Assembly (NCBI GenBank): GCA_033032865.1
Contig: JAWHQI010000327.1
Coordinates: 1,636,501 to 1,700,500, forward strand
Reading direction: 5' to 3'
Origin: Dactylorhiza incarnata
Taxonomy: Eukaryota > Streptophyta > Magnoliopsida > Asparagales > Orchidaceae
Length of the DNA: 64,000 nucleotides
Numbering within the stretch: position 1 is the stretch's first letter; each line of letters opens with the position of its first letter. The notes below the pieces were generated by a model that saw only the letters and a program-made list of their open reading frames with translations, searched no databases and was not told the DNA's origin. Of this stretch, positions 55,697 through 64,000 are shown one piece after another. A program made the position numbers and the translations under genes.

Positions 55697-58600
55697 ATGG
55701 AAGGTGGTTTTGCAAGAGGTCTTGGTATTGAGATGCTTACATCGACTAACTTCAAGAAGTGGAAGTCGTGTATGCAGAGCTATCTTCTGGGTGAGGACCT
55801 CTGGGAGGTGGTAGGAGGAGATGAAACAGAAGAGGTGAAGGCAGTAGAAGGAGGTGATAATGGACCGGCCGTGAGGGCATGGAGGAAGACCAACGCCAAG
55901 GCCGAATTCACCTTGAAGCGTGCCATTTCACCTGATCTCTTTGATCACATCTTGGGGTGTGGATCAGCTGCTGAGATCTGGAGAGCCCTGGATGGGCTGT
56001 TTAACAAAAAGAATATAGCAAGGCTACAGTTCTTAGAGAATGAGTTGGCAAGGTCAGCTCAAGGTGATCTTTCTATCTCGAACTTCTTTTTGAAGATGAA
56101 GAATCTCTGCGCTGAGATATCAGCACTGGATCCTGATGAGCCTATCTCTGAGGCGAAGTTGAAGAGGCACATCATCTGCGGCCTGCGGAAGGAATATGTT
56201 GCCTTTGTGACGTCAGTGCAGGGATGGGCAAATCAGCCGTCTCTGCTAGAGCTGGAGAATCTGCTAGCGTCGCAGGAAAGTCTGGCAAGGCAGATGGCGG
56301 GAGTGTCAGTGACTGGGGGAGACGGCGAGGTGCTCTTCTCAGGGAAGAAGAAGAAGTGGGAGAAGAAGAAAAAGATCGCGGGAGGCTATGGGCCTTCAAC
56401 TTCTGGGCAGCAGGAAAGGGGGTATGCTCCCAAGGCTGACGGGAAGAAGAAGGGGGAAGGTCCGAGATGCTTCAAGTGCGGGAAGGTTGGGCACTTCAAG
56501 AAGGAATGCCCAGTTGTTACTCAATCGGGGCATGTTGCTGGAAAGGTGGAAGTGGAGGCCAGGCACATTGATGGAGGATGGGGAGGAGCCTTCTCGGCTT
56601 CGGTTGAAGCCTCGGCTACTATCAACTATCAAGAGGACTGGATCGTGGACTCGGGGTGTGGTCATCACCTCACCGGAGATGAGTCGAAGCTTTCATCAGC
56701 ACAACCCTATACAGGTAACAATGCTATCATCACCGCTGATAATACTGTGCATCCAGTCGAGAAGGTGGGGGTTGTTTCTTTGGGCAGTGATAGAGGGCCA
56801 CTTACCTTGAAGAGTGTCTATCATGTGCCCGGGATGAAGAAAAACCTTTTCTTAGTAACCAACGCTGTTGACGCTGGGTATCACGTTCTGTTCGGCCCAA
56901 CAGAAGTGAAATTTCTACGAAATGTAGAGGCCGTGAAGGCGGAGGTCGTTCATGTTGGGAGACGGGCAAAGGACTTGTTCGTTTTGTCGACAAGTTCCTA
57001 CGTCGACAAGATGAAGACGAATGATGGTGCCGTGATATGGCATGAGAGGTTGGGGCATGTAGGAATGGACAAGCTGAAAGCTATGGCGGTGAAAGGTCTT
57101 GTCAAGGGCCTGCCAAGTCTATCTTCTCACGGAGAAGGTCACGTTTGTGCGGGATGTCAGTTCGGCAAGTCTCATCGACTACCGTTTGACAAGTCACAGA
57201 CAAGGTGTAGTCAGCCGTTGGAGTGCATCCATGGTGACTTGATGGGACCAACTGCTACCCCAAGCCTCGGAGGCAGCAGGTATATGCTGGTGCTGATCGA
57301 TGATTACACCAGATATGTCTGGGTTTATTTCCTGAAGGAGAAGGCGGAAGCGTTTGCCAAGTTTGTGGAGTTCAAGGAGCTCGTAGAAGGTCGGCTGAAT
57401 CTGCGGATCAAGAAGCTGAGGACGGACAACGGAGGAGAGTTCACCTCTGCTGTGTTCTCCAGTTTTTGCAGGAAGGCAGGCATCCGGAGGGAGCTCACTT
57501 GTGCTCATACTCCACAACAGAACGGAGTTGCAGAGCGGAAGATCCGTCATCTGACGGAGACCTGCAAGTGTTGGCTGCATGCCAAGAGTATCCCAAAGTC
57601 CTTCTGGGCGGAGGGAATGTCTTGTGCTGCTTACGTCATCAACAGGATGCCTCTGAGCCCCATCAACATGTTGACCCCGCATGAGATGATGTTCAAGGAG
57701 AAGCCAAGCGTGGCACACCTTCGGGTGTTCGGTTCCACCTGTTACGTGCACATCCCTGATGCTCTTCGGACAAAGCTAGAAGCGAAGGCTAGGAAGCTAG
57801 TCTTTGTGGGATACGATGAGAGGAAGAAAGGGTGGAAGTGTATGGACCCAGAGACGCGGAGATTTGTTGTATCTCGCGACGTCGTGTTCGATGAGGTGAC
57901 ATCTTACAGGGGGTCCTCTGGAGTGGAGTTACCAGAGAGCAGGGTGGAGGAGCCGGAGCAAGCTGTGGAAAATCTTCAGGTGGAGCTACCTGTGTCACCA
58001 GGTGGTCCATCGCCTTCTAGTTCTGAGACGGGAGCTTCTGGTTCAGGGAGCAGGGGGAGCAATGCTCCTAGCACGTCTGGAAGAGGAGCTAGGGAAGAAG
58101 CAGCTGAAGATGATGCGGTTCAGGGGAAGGAGCTGAGGAGGTCGAAGCGAGCGATCATCGCCCCTGATCGCTATACAGGAGGAAACGCAGTGAGCTTTGT
58201 CTCATGTTTCTTTGCTGGTCCCTTGGATGAGAGGGAGCCGTCTAGCTTTGAGAAGGCCCAAGGCGTGAAGGAGTGGGATGTTGCGATGCAAGAAGAGATG
58301 GCAGCTCTCGAGAAGAATGAGACCTGGTCTCTTGTACCCAAGCCGAAGGGCATCGCTCCTGTAACATGCAAGTGGGTCTACAAGCTGAAGAAGAAAGCTG
58401 ACGGCAGTATCGAGCGTTACAAGGCTCGTCTTGTAGCTCGGGGGTTCTCGCAGCAATACGGTGAAGACTATGATGAGACATTCAGTCCGGTGGCAAAAAT
58501 GACTTCAGTTCGGTTCATCATTGCCTTGGCGGCGTTCAGTGGATGGAAAATTTGGCAGCTCGACATCAAGAACGCCTTCTTGTACGGCGAGATTGATAAG

Positions 58601-59782
58601 GACATCTTCATGATTCAGCCACCAGGTTTTGTGTCTGAAGATTTTCCGGAGCATGTCTGCAAGCTGAAGAAAGCCCTGTATGGGTTGAAGCAAGCGCCGA
58701 GGGCATGGTACAGGAAGATCGCAGAATATCTCCTATTCTGTGGATTTGTTGCTTCAGACTCAGACTCAAGCTTGTTCGTCAAGAAGAGCGGGGAGCTTCA
58801 AGTCATCGTGCTGCTCTACGTCGACGATATGATCGTGACGGGGAACTCGAAGGAGGAGGTAGCGCAGCTTCGGGCCGAGCTGTCTATCAGGTTCGAGATG
58901 AAGGATCTTGGTGAGCTTCACCATTTTCTTGGACTTGAGGTGCAGAGGAAGGAAGGTGGAGTGCTGGTGACCCAAGCCGGATATGCGGAGCGGATCGTGG
59001 AGCGGTTCGGCATGAAGGAAGGGAAGTGCACTTCCACACCTCTGGATAAAGCTATGAAGCTTCGGAAGGATGAGGGGAGGATCATGCAATATCCGTTGGT
59101 GTTCCGAGCTCTAGTTGGGAGCTTGATTTATCTGACAATCACGAGGCCGGATATTGCATATGCAGTTGGCAGAGTGAGTCGATATATGGCGGAGCCACGG
59201 GTACCTCATCTGCTAGCGGCCAAGAACATTCTGAAGTATGTCAAGGCGACCTCGGACATGGGTCTCCTATACAGGAGGGATGCGGGCTTCGAGGTGCATG
59301 GATACATGGATGCTGATTACGGGGGAGATTCGGATGATCGGAGGTCGACATCTGGATACGTCTTCATGGCGGGCCCTACGGCTATATCATGGTGCAGCAA
59401 GAAGCAGGATTCCGTGTCAGTCTCTACCACGGAAGCGGAATACAAGGCTTCGGCCTTGGCAGCTCAGGAAGCCATCTGGCTTAGGAGGTTGGTAGGAGAC
59501 ATCCACAAGGAGGTTCGGGAGCCGACTCTGCTACGCGGTGACAACGAGAGTGCTCTCAAACTGGTAACCAATCCAGTTTGTCACGCGAGGACTAAGCATA
59601 TTGAGATCGAGCATCACTTCATACGGGAGAAAGTGCTGGAGGGATCTCTTTCGGTCGAGCATGTGCGGAGTGCGGACAATGTCGCAGACATCTTCACAAA
59701 GGCGCTGGCAAAGGGGTCGTTCACACGGCTAAGGGAACTACTTGGGCTAGTTTCCACTTCCCACTTCAAGGGGGAGTGTTGA
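55697..59782 (+). CDS. gag-pol: Element E gag-pol polyprotein, intact
   Basis: One open frame of 1361 codons, a normal length for copia. Gag domain in residues 1-230; zinc knuckle CFKCGKVGHFKKEC at 258-271; aspartic protease DSG with Asp 318 (WIVDSGCGHHLTGD); gag-pre-integrase WHERLGHVGM; integrase with catalytic Asp 514, Asp 577 and Glu 613 (D-35-E spacing); RT with [23 protein letters not shown] and YVDD at 1041-1044; RNase H with Asp 1205 (DADYGGDSDDRRSTSG) and the end ADIFTKAL. All the catalytic motifs I checked are present and no stop or shift is seen. The last codons overlap the 3' LTR by 6 bp. The start is the first ATG, 76 bp after the primer site. Confidence 0.95.
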   Translation: MEGGFARGLGIEMLTSTNFKKWKSCMQSYLLGEDLWEVVGGDETEEVKAVEGGDNGPAVRAWRKTNAKAEFTLKRAISPDLFDHILGCGSAAEIWRALDGLFNKKNIARLQFLENELARSAQGDLSISNFFLKMKNLCAEISALDPDEPISEAKLKRHIICGLRKEYVAFVTSVQGWANQPSLLELENLLASQESLARQMAGVSVTGGDGEVLFSGKKKKWEKKKKIAGGYGPSTSGQQERGYAPKADGKKKGEGPRCFKCGKVGHFKKECPVVTQSGHVAGKVEVEARHIDGGWGGAFSASVEASATINYQEDWIVDSGCGHHLTGDESKLSSAQPYTGNNAIITADNTVHPVEKVGVVSLGSDRGPLTLKSVYHVPGMKKNLFLVTNAVDAGYHVLFGPTEVKFLRNVEAVKAEVVHVGRRAKDLFVLSTSSYVDKMKTNDGAVIWHERLGHVGMDKLKAMAVKGLVKGLPSLSSHGEGHVCAGCQFGKSHRLPFDKSQTRCSQPLECIHGDLMGPTATPSLGGSRYMLVLIDDYTRYVWVYFLKEKAEAFAKFVEFKELVEGRLNLRIKKLRTDNGGEFTSAVFSSFCRKAGIRRELTCAHTPQQNGVAERKIRHLTETCKCWLHAKSIPKSFWAEGMSCAAYVINRMPLSPINMLTPHEMMFKEKPSVAHLRVFGSTCYVHIPDALRTKLEAKARKLVFVGYDERKKGWKCMDPETRRFVVSRDVVFDEVTSYRGSSGVELPESRVEEPEQAVENLQVELPVSPGGPSPSSSETGASGSGSRGSNAPSTSGRGAREEAAEDDAVQGKELRRSKRAIIAPDRYTGGNAVSFVSCFFAGPLDEREPSSFEKAQGVKEWDVAMQEEMAALEKNETWSLVPKPKGIAPVTCKWVYKLKKKADGSIERYKARLVARGFSQQYGEDYDETFSPVAKMTSVRFIIALAAFSGWKIWQLDIKNAFLYGEIDKDIFMIQPPGFVSEDFPEHVCKLKKALYGLKQAPRAWYRKIAEYLLFCGFVASDSDSSLFVKKSGELQVIVLLYVDDMIVTGNSKEEVAQLRAELSIRFEMKDLGELHHFLGLEVQRKEGGVLVTQAGYAERIVERFGMKEGKCTSTPLDKAMKLRKDEGRIMQYPLVFRALVGSLIYLTITRPDIAYAVGRVSRYMAEPRVPHLLAAKNILKYVKATSDMGLLYRRDAGFEVHGYMDADYGGDSDDRRSTSGYVFMAGPTAISWCSKKQDSVSVSTTEAEYKASALAAQEAIWLRRLVGDIHKEVREPTLLRGDNESALKLVTNPVCHARTKHIEIEHHFIREKVLEGSLSVEHVRSADNVADIFTKALAKGSFTRLRELLGLVSTSHFKGEC
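59768..59776 (+). other. Element E polypurine tract
   Basis: AAGGGGGAG directly before the 3' LTR; it lies inside the end of the coding region. Confidence 0.85.
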
Positions 59783-60985
59783 AATTATTGAAGTGGAAGT
59801 GGAGGAGGCTTTTGGACCTGGGCGGTCTGGGAAGTGACCGGGTGGTCTAGCGTGACCGCACGGTCTGGCGGTCTGACAATGGCGGTCTGTTCTATTGGTC
59901 AGCTGCAGCTTCCGGGGTTGACCGCTGGTCTGGTCCAAGGGCTGCTGGAGGAGGAGGTCGTGCGGTCTGGCTGTGACCGCATGACGGGTGATCTTCCTCA
60001 GGGTCGCGCGGTCTGTCTCTGACCACGTGACAAGTTGTTCTCTTCAAGGACGTGCCGGCCTGGCGTGACCGCACGGGTTGGCTTTTGAATCCGGTCTGGT
60101 GGCTTTCCAGAGGGTTCTGAAGGAGTTCGCGGACTAAGTCATTCGTAGTCGCGCGGTCTCAGTTCGCGGTCTCAGGAGGAGACCAGGAGGGCGAGCTGGC
60201 TGTGTTTGCGGTCTCAGGCAAACACAGGTGGTGGGTGACTTCTAGGCGGTCTGGCGATCTCCGTGTGGAGTCGTGTTCAGACCAAGGGAGTAGCGATCTC
60301 CCGCGGTCTGGAGTGAAGTCGGCGCTCACCAAAATGAAGCAGGAGGGTTGCTGTGATCGCGCGGGTTGACCGGTAAGGTCGCGCGGTCTGATGGGTGGTG
60401 ACTCTATCTCATAGGGTGGTGACTGGATCAGGTCTCACGCCTATAAATAGGGAGCCACTGTTGCAGCAAATATAGAACACACCAAGTGTAAGCCGAGTTT
60501 GCCTAGTTCCTGCGGTCTGTGTTTCTGACCGAGCGGTCTCTGATTGAATTCTTCCTTGTGCAGCTTCTGTGGATAGTGCAAGCAGCAGCGATCACCTCTT
60601 CCTCTGAAAGTGTTCGGGCGGTTTGCGGCTTGGAGTTGTGGTGCTGGAGTTCGGGAATCAGGAGATCGGCAAAGGAGCGGTCTGGTGCAGCGGTCTGGTG
60701 GTGTTTCGAGATCGGGAGTGGTTGCGGTCTGGCAGCAGCGGTCTGGCGAGCTGCTGAGTTCGGCAAGAGACCGTGCGGTCTCAGTTATCTTCAGTTTCTG
60801 TTATTTCTCCTTGAAGTTTTTTTGTGCTGACGAAATCATGTCTCGTCGAGCATGTCTTGCCCTGTAACTGAAGTGTTGCTATCAATAAAGATCGTTTTGT
60901 TTGCCTAAGATTGTCTCTGGCTGTTTGGCTTGCATCTCTAGTTGTTATTCCTGCTTGCTCTCACAAGGTCCGGAAAAATTTCACA
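59777..60985 (+). repeat. Element E 3' LTR
   Basis: Same length as the 5' LTR. Differences I see: CTGGCG to CTAGCG, GACCGCG to GACCACG, GGCTCTT to GGCTTTT and CTGCGG to CTGTGG. All are C-to-T or G-to-A in this copy. Confidence 0.95.
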
Positions 60986-63149
60986 GAGCAAGGAAGGAAT
61001 CTCAGTTGATCCCGCCAAGATTTCAGCGGTGATGGATTGGAAGAGACCTTCTACTCCAAAGGAGATCAGGAGTTTCTTGGGTTTGGCCGGTTATTATAGG
61101 AGATTTGTGGAGGGTTTCTCCACATTGTCCGCTCCGATGACCCGGCTAACGCAGAAGAATGCCGCCTTCATTTGGAGTGATAAGTGTGAGGAGGCTTTCC
61201 AAGAGCTGAAGAGAATGTTGTGTTCTGCCCCAATTCTCATTCTGCCTATTGAGGGAGTGGAGTTTGCGGTGTATGTTGATGCTTCCCACATCGGACTTGG
61301 ATGCGTTCTGATGCAAGAGGGAAAGGTGATCGCTTATGGATCTAGGCAATTGAAGGTTCATGAGAAGAATTACCCCACCCATGATTTGGAGTTTGCGGCG
61401 GTGATCAATGCCTTGAAGCTATGGAGACACTTACTATTTGGCGTTGTGTGCAAGATTTATACTGACCATAAAAGCTTGAAGTATGTATTCACACAAAAGG
61501 AGCTGAATTTACGCCAGCGCCGGTGGTTGGAATATGTTGCTGATTATGAAGTGGATATCCTTTATCATCCCGGTAAGGCCAATGTGGTGGCCGATGCGTT
61601 GAGTAGGAACACGGCTCGGATCTTCAATTTATCTGTTCAAGCCTTAGTTGAGGAGTTTCTTTTGATGGATATTTCGGCGGTAAGCCGTGGCGAGCGCACT
61701 CGTTTGGAGGCAGAAGAGCCTTCGTGGATCACCCTCATAAGGTTACGTCAGAAAGAAGACCCAGATCTTCAGCATCTTCGAGGAAGGACCGAGAAAGGAG
61801 AACTACCTGCTTTCTCCATTGATGAGCTTGGCACCCTCTTGTTTAGGGGTAGATTCTGTATCCCGGCGGTGGAAGATATTCGAGTTATGATTTGCAGGGA
61901 GGCTCACGGATCTAGTGTGTCCTACCACCCGGGTTCCACCAAGATGTATAGAGATCTGAAGCAAATTGTGTGGTGGTCGGACATGAAGAACGACATTGCC
62001 AAATTTGTATTGGAGTGCTTCACATGCAAGCGGGTGAAGGCCGATCATGGTAGGCATGGAGGAAAACTGACCCCTTTGGAGATCCCCATGTGGAAATGGG
62101 AAAGCATATCGATGGACCTTATTACGGGTTTGCCGAGGTCCCCTCGTGGACATGATTCAGTCTGGGTTATAGTTGATCGATTGACGAAGTGTGCGCATTT
62201 CGTCCCCTTCAAAGTCGGCTATTCTATGAAGAAGATAGCAGAGTTATATTTGGATGAGGTCATTCGTTTGCATGGAGTGCCAGTGAGTATCGTGTCAGAT
62301 CGAGACTCCGGGTTTACGTCGCGATTCTGGCAGAGCTTACAGGGAGCCTTGGGCACCGACCTCTGGTTTTCGACCGCATACCATCCGCAGACCAATGGTC
62401 AAACGGAGCGAGTTAATCAGATCGTGGAAGACATGATCAGGTGCTACATTTTGGAGCATGGTAGAGCTTGGGATGAGCGCCTCAGACTCATGGAGTTTGC
62501 ATATAATAATAGCTTCCAAGAAAGTCTGCATATGGCCCCTTTTGAAGCGTTGTATGGGAGGCGCTGCAAGACTCCCTTGTTTTGGGCCGAAGTCGGTGAG
62601 AGACCGTTGCTAGGTCCGGAAGCTTTAATGGAAATGGAGGAGGCGGTGACTAATATTCGGGAGAAGCTCCACGTTGCTCAGGAGCGGTACGAAAAGTATG
62701 CCAATCAATGAAGGGCAGATCTGGAGTTTGCGGTTGGGGACAGTGTTTTTCTGAAGGTCTCTCCGATGCCAGACGTTAAAAGATTTGGGAAGAACCACAA
62801 GTTGGATCCCAGATATGTTGGGCCATTTCAGGTCGTTGAGCACATCAGAGTGTCCGCTTATAGATTGGAGTTACCTGCTACCTTCCCTGGCGTCCATGAT
62901 GTGTTCCATGTGAGTCAGTTAAGGAAGTGTGTCCGCAGCAATCGTCAAGTCCTCGATTCGGTGCCTCAGATTCAACCCAATTTATCTTATGTTGAGGAGC
63001 CTGTTCGGATTTTGGAAACCCAAGAGCGGGTGTTGCGTAGGAAAACCATCCCCATGGTAAAAGTCCTTTGGCGGAATCATGACGCCGAGAGCGCAACATG
63101 GGAGCTGGAATCGGCTATGCGGGAATCTCATCCGCACCTTTTCAATTAA
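60986..63149 (+). pseudogene. pol: Element H pol, 3' part: RNase H, integrase, chromodomain-like end
   Basis: It begins with the second GAGCA and continues the frame of the 5' part ([17 protein letters not shown]). RNase [17 protein letters not shown] to ADALSR. Integrase: H-H-C-C region around [11 protein letters not shown], core Asp at 62115 and 62298 and Glu at 62406 (D-35-E spacing), [17 protein letters not shown] at 62709 interrupts in frame. After it come the GDSVFLKVSP linker, HDVFHVSQLRKC and a C-terminal chromodomain-like KVLWRNHDAESATWELE, which in chromoviruses guides integration to marked chromatin. Stop at 63147-63149. Confidence 0.9.
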
Positions 63150-63715
63150 TTGGCTCAGGTAAAAATCTTCTTTTCTTTTTCCTGCACCATTTGATTATCT
63201 ATCCTAGATTTCCTTTCCTGCGTCATGTATGATACATTTTAATGTGATGGTAAATCTCAAGGTTTTGAGAACCGGACCGGAGATTGAACCGGAACAAGGA
63301 GAGGTTCAAGGTCGAACCGGTCGAACCGGTCCGACCGTGATTGAACCGTAATAACCTAATTATATAAAACATATTTTAGTATTATTTGATTTTTTATCAT
63401 CACAAATAACTCGAGCTATTTTTTTTAGCTTGAGCTCGACCCTCGTTTTAAATGAGCTCTAGCACGCCGAGCTTGGTGCAAGCTCGCCGAGCTTGGCTCG
63501 AGCTCGAAAGTTATCTTATTACTTAATAATTATATAATGAATAATAATTAAATAATATATATTATCTAATTATTATGTAATAATTAAATAATGTAAATAT
63601 ATATATATATATTATATAGTTATTATTTAATAATTAAAATATATATAGTTTTGGATCAATACGAAAGAGAGAGAGAGAGAGGAGAGAGGAGAGAGGGAGG
63701 GGAGAGCCGCAATGT

Positions 63716-63759
<44 letters not shown>

Positions 63760-64000
63760 GGAGGGGAGAGCGAGGCATTGTGGCAGAGAGAGAGGAGAGA
63801 GGAGAGAGGGAGGGGAGAGAGAGAGGCGACGTGGAAAGAGAGAGGGAGAGAGATATATTTAATTATTTATTTTATATTAGTTAAAGTTTAGTCTCACATC
63901 GTTAATAACAATTTTCTCTCCCAATACTCACCTATAATTAAAGTGGAGCCTAAAAATTAATCCTGAAAATGTGAAATGGCCTGTAATTGCTAACCGCCCG
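63150..64000. other. Non-coding end of window: palindromic repeats and microsatellites
   Basis: No gene seen. At 63259-63345 is a cluster of GAACCGG/CCGGTC palindromes. At 63420-63510 is a cluster of GAGCTCG/CGAGCTC. TA repeats lie near 63597-63615 and a GA microsatellite at 63665-63850. The open frame over the GA tract is an artefact. The expected H 3' LTR is not recognisable here. Confidence 0.5.

Larger units (their letters stand above)
54400..60985 (+). mobile_element. Element E: complete, young Ty1/copia retrotransposon
   Basis: 6586 bp with 1209-bp LTRs (54400-55608, 59777-60985), primer site, polypurine tract, 5-bp target duplication GAGCA and one uninterrupted gag-pol. I count four differences between the LTRs, all transitions. 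Everything needed in cis and trans appears present, so E may be, or recently was, autonomous. Confidence 0.95.
44439..63149 (+). mobile_element. Element H: Ty3/gypsy chromovirus (Tekay/Del-like), interrupted by I and E
   Basis: Starts TGTAACGCCCCCGATT (gypsy-type LTR start). The 5' LTR is split by I and ends at 51168. The primer site is at 51171, gag at 51895, pol at 53175-54399 and, after E, 60986-63149. A C-terminal chromodomain-like segment marks a chromovirus. No 3' LTR was found before 64000, so the right limit given is the pol stop, not the element end. Confidence 0.85.

Noticed and set aside
63651..63884. Arg/Glu-rich frame
   Set aside because: Translation of a GA microsatellite.

Overview
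Plant (seed plant) nuclear DNA, and so far as I can see every recognisable gene in the window belongs to LTR retrotransposons or their wreckage. The evidence is Ty1/copia and Ty3/gypsy gag-pol genes, long LTRs beginning TG and ending CA, primer-binding sites next to them (the TGGTATCAGAG type and the TGGCGCCGTTG type), polypurine tracts, 5-bp target duplications, and plant-specific accessory open reading frames. No host gene, tRNA or rRNA was found. I cannot name the species.

Layout, left to right (letters are mine). A (1-8226, minus strand): Sirevirus-like copia element with broken gag and pol and a 3' accessory ORF that runs off the left edge; its 5' LTR is 6891-8226. D (8391-10878, minus): 5' end of another copia element (LTR, leader, truncated gag). 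C (10879-34583, plus): a non-coding element with a gypsy-type primer site; its 3' LTR is split by B. B (15015-33668, plus): Sirevirus-like copia deletion derivative with gag and 3' ORF but no pol; it is split by F. F (21035-32927): a young Tat-lineage gypsy element, gag-pol on the minus strand, two spliced antisense genes on the plus strand, two tandem arrays, near-identical LTRs and a TCAGG target duplication. C' (34614-36432, minus): an LTR of the C family in inverted orientation, forming a very large inverted repeat with the C 3' LTR. G (36433-44438): an old Tat element, pol on plus and antisense genes on minus. H (44439 to at least 63149, plus): a chromovirus (Tekay/Del-like) whose 5' LTR is split by I and whose pol is split by E. 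I (about 45050-49475, plus): a non-autonomous Tat-like remnant that is mostly tandem repeats. E (54400-60985, plus): a complete, very young copia element with one uninterrupted 1361-codon gag-pol, 1209-bp LTRs and a GAGCA target duplication.

Inferred insertion order: G is the oldest host sequence. On the left, C' went into G pol, C into C', B into C, and F into B. On the right, H went in next to the antisense gene of G, then I and E went into H.

The most interesting signal is structural. Seven LTR families from both superfamilies carry, just upstream of the TATA box, an array of a short, imperfectly palindromic, CG-containing motif that is different in each family. In A, B and F the element's own motif also recurs inside the element, upstream of the accessory ORFs, with a TATA box in A and F. 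This looks like a shared promoter architecture with family-specific binding sites. Also notable are three stem-loops with identical 12-nt loops and different, fully paired stems in the H RNA leader, a 44-bp array whose units each look like a back-to-back 3'/5' splice site, and the intact young element E.
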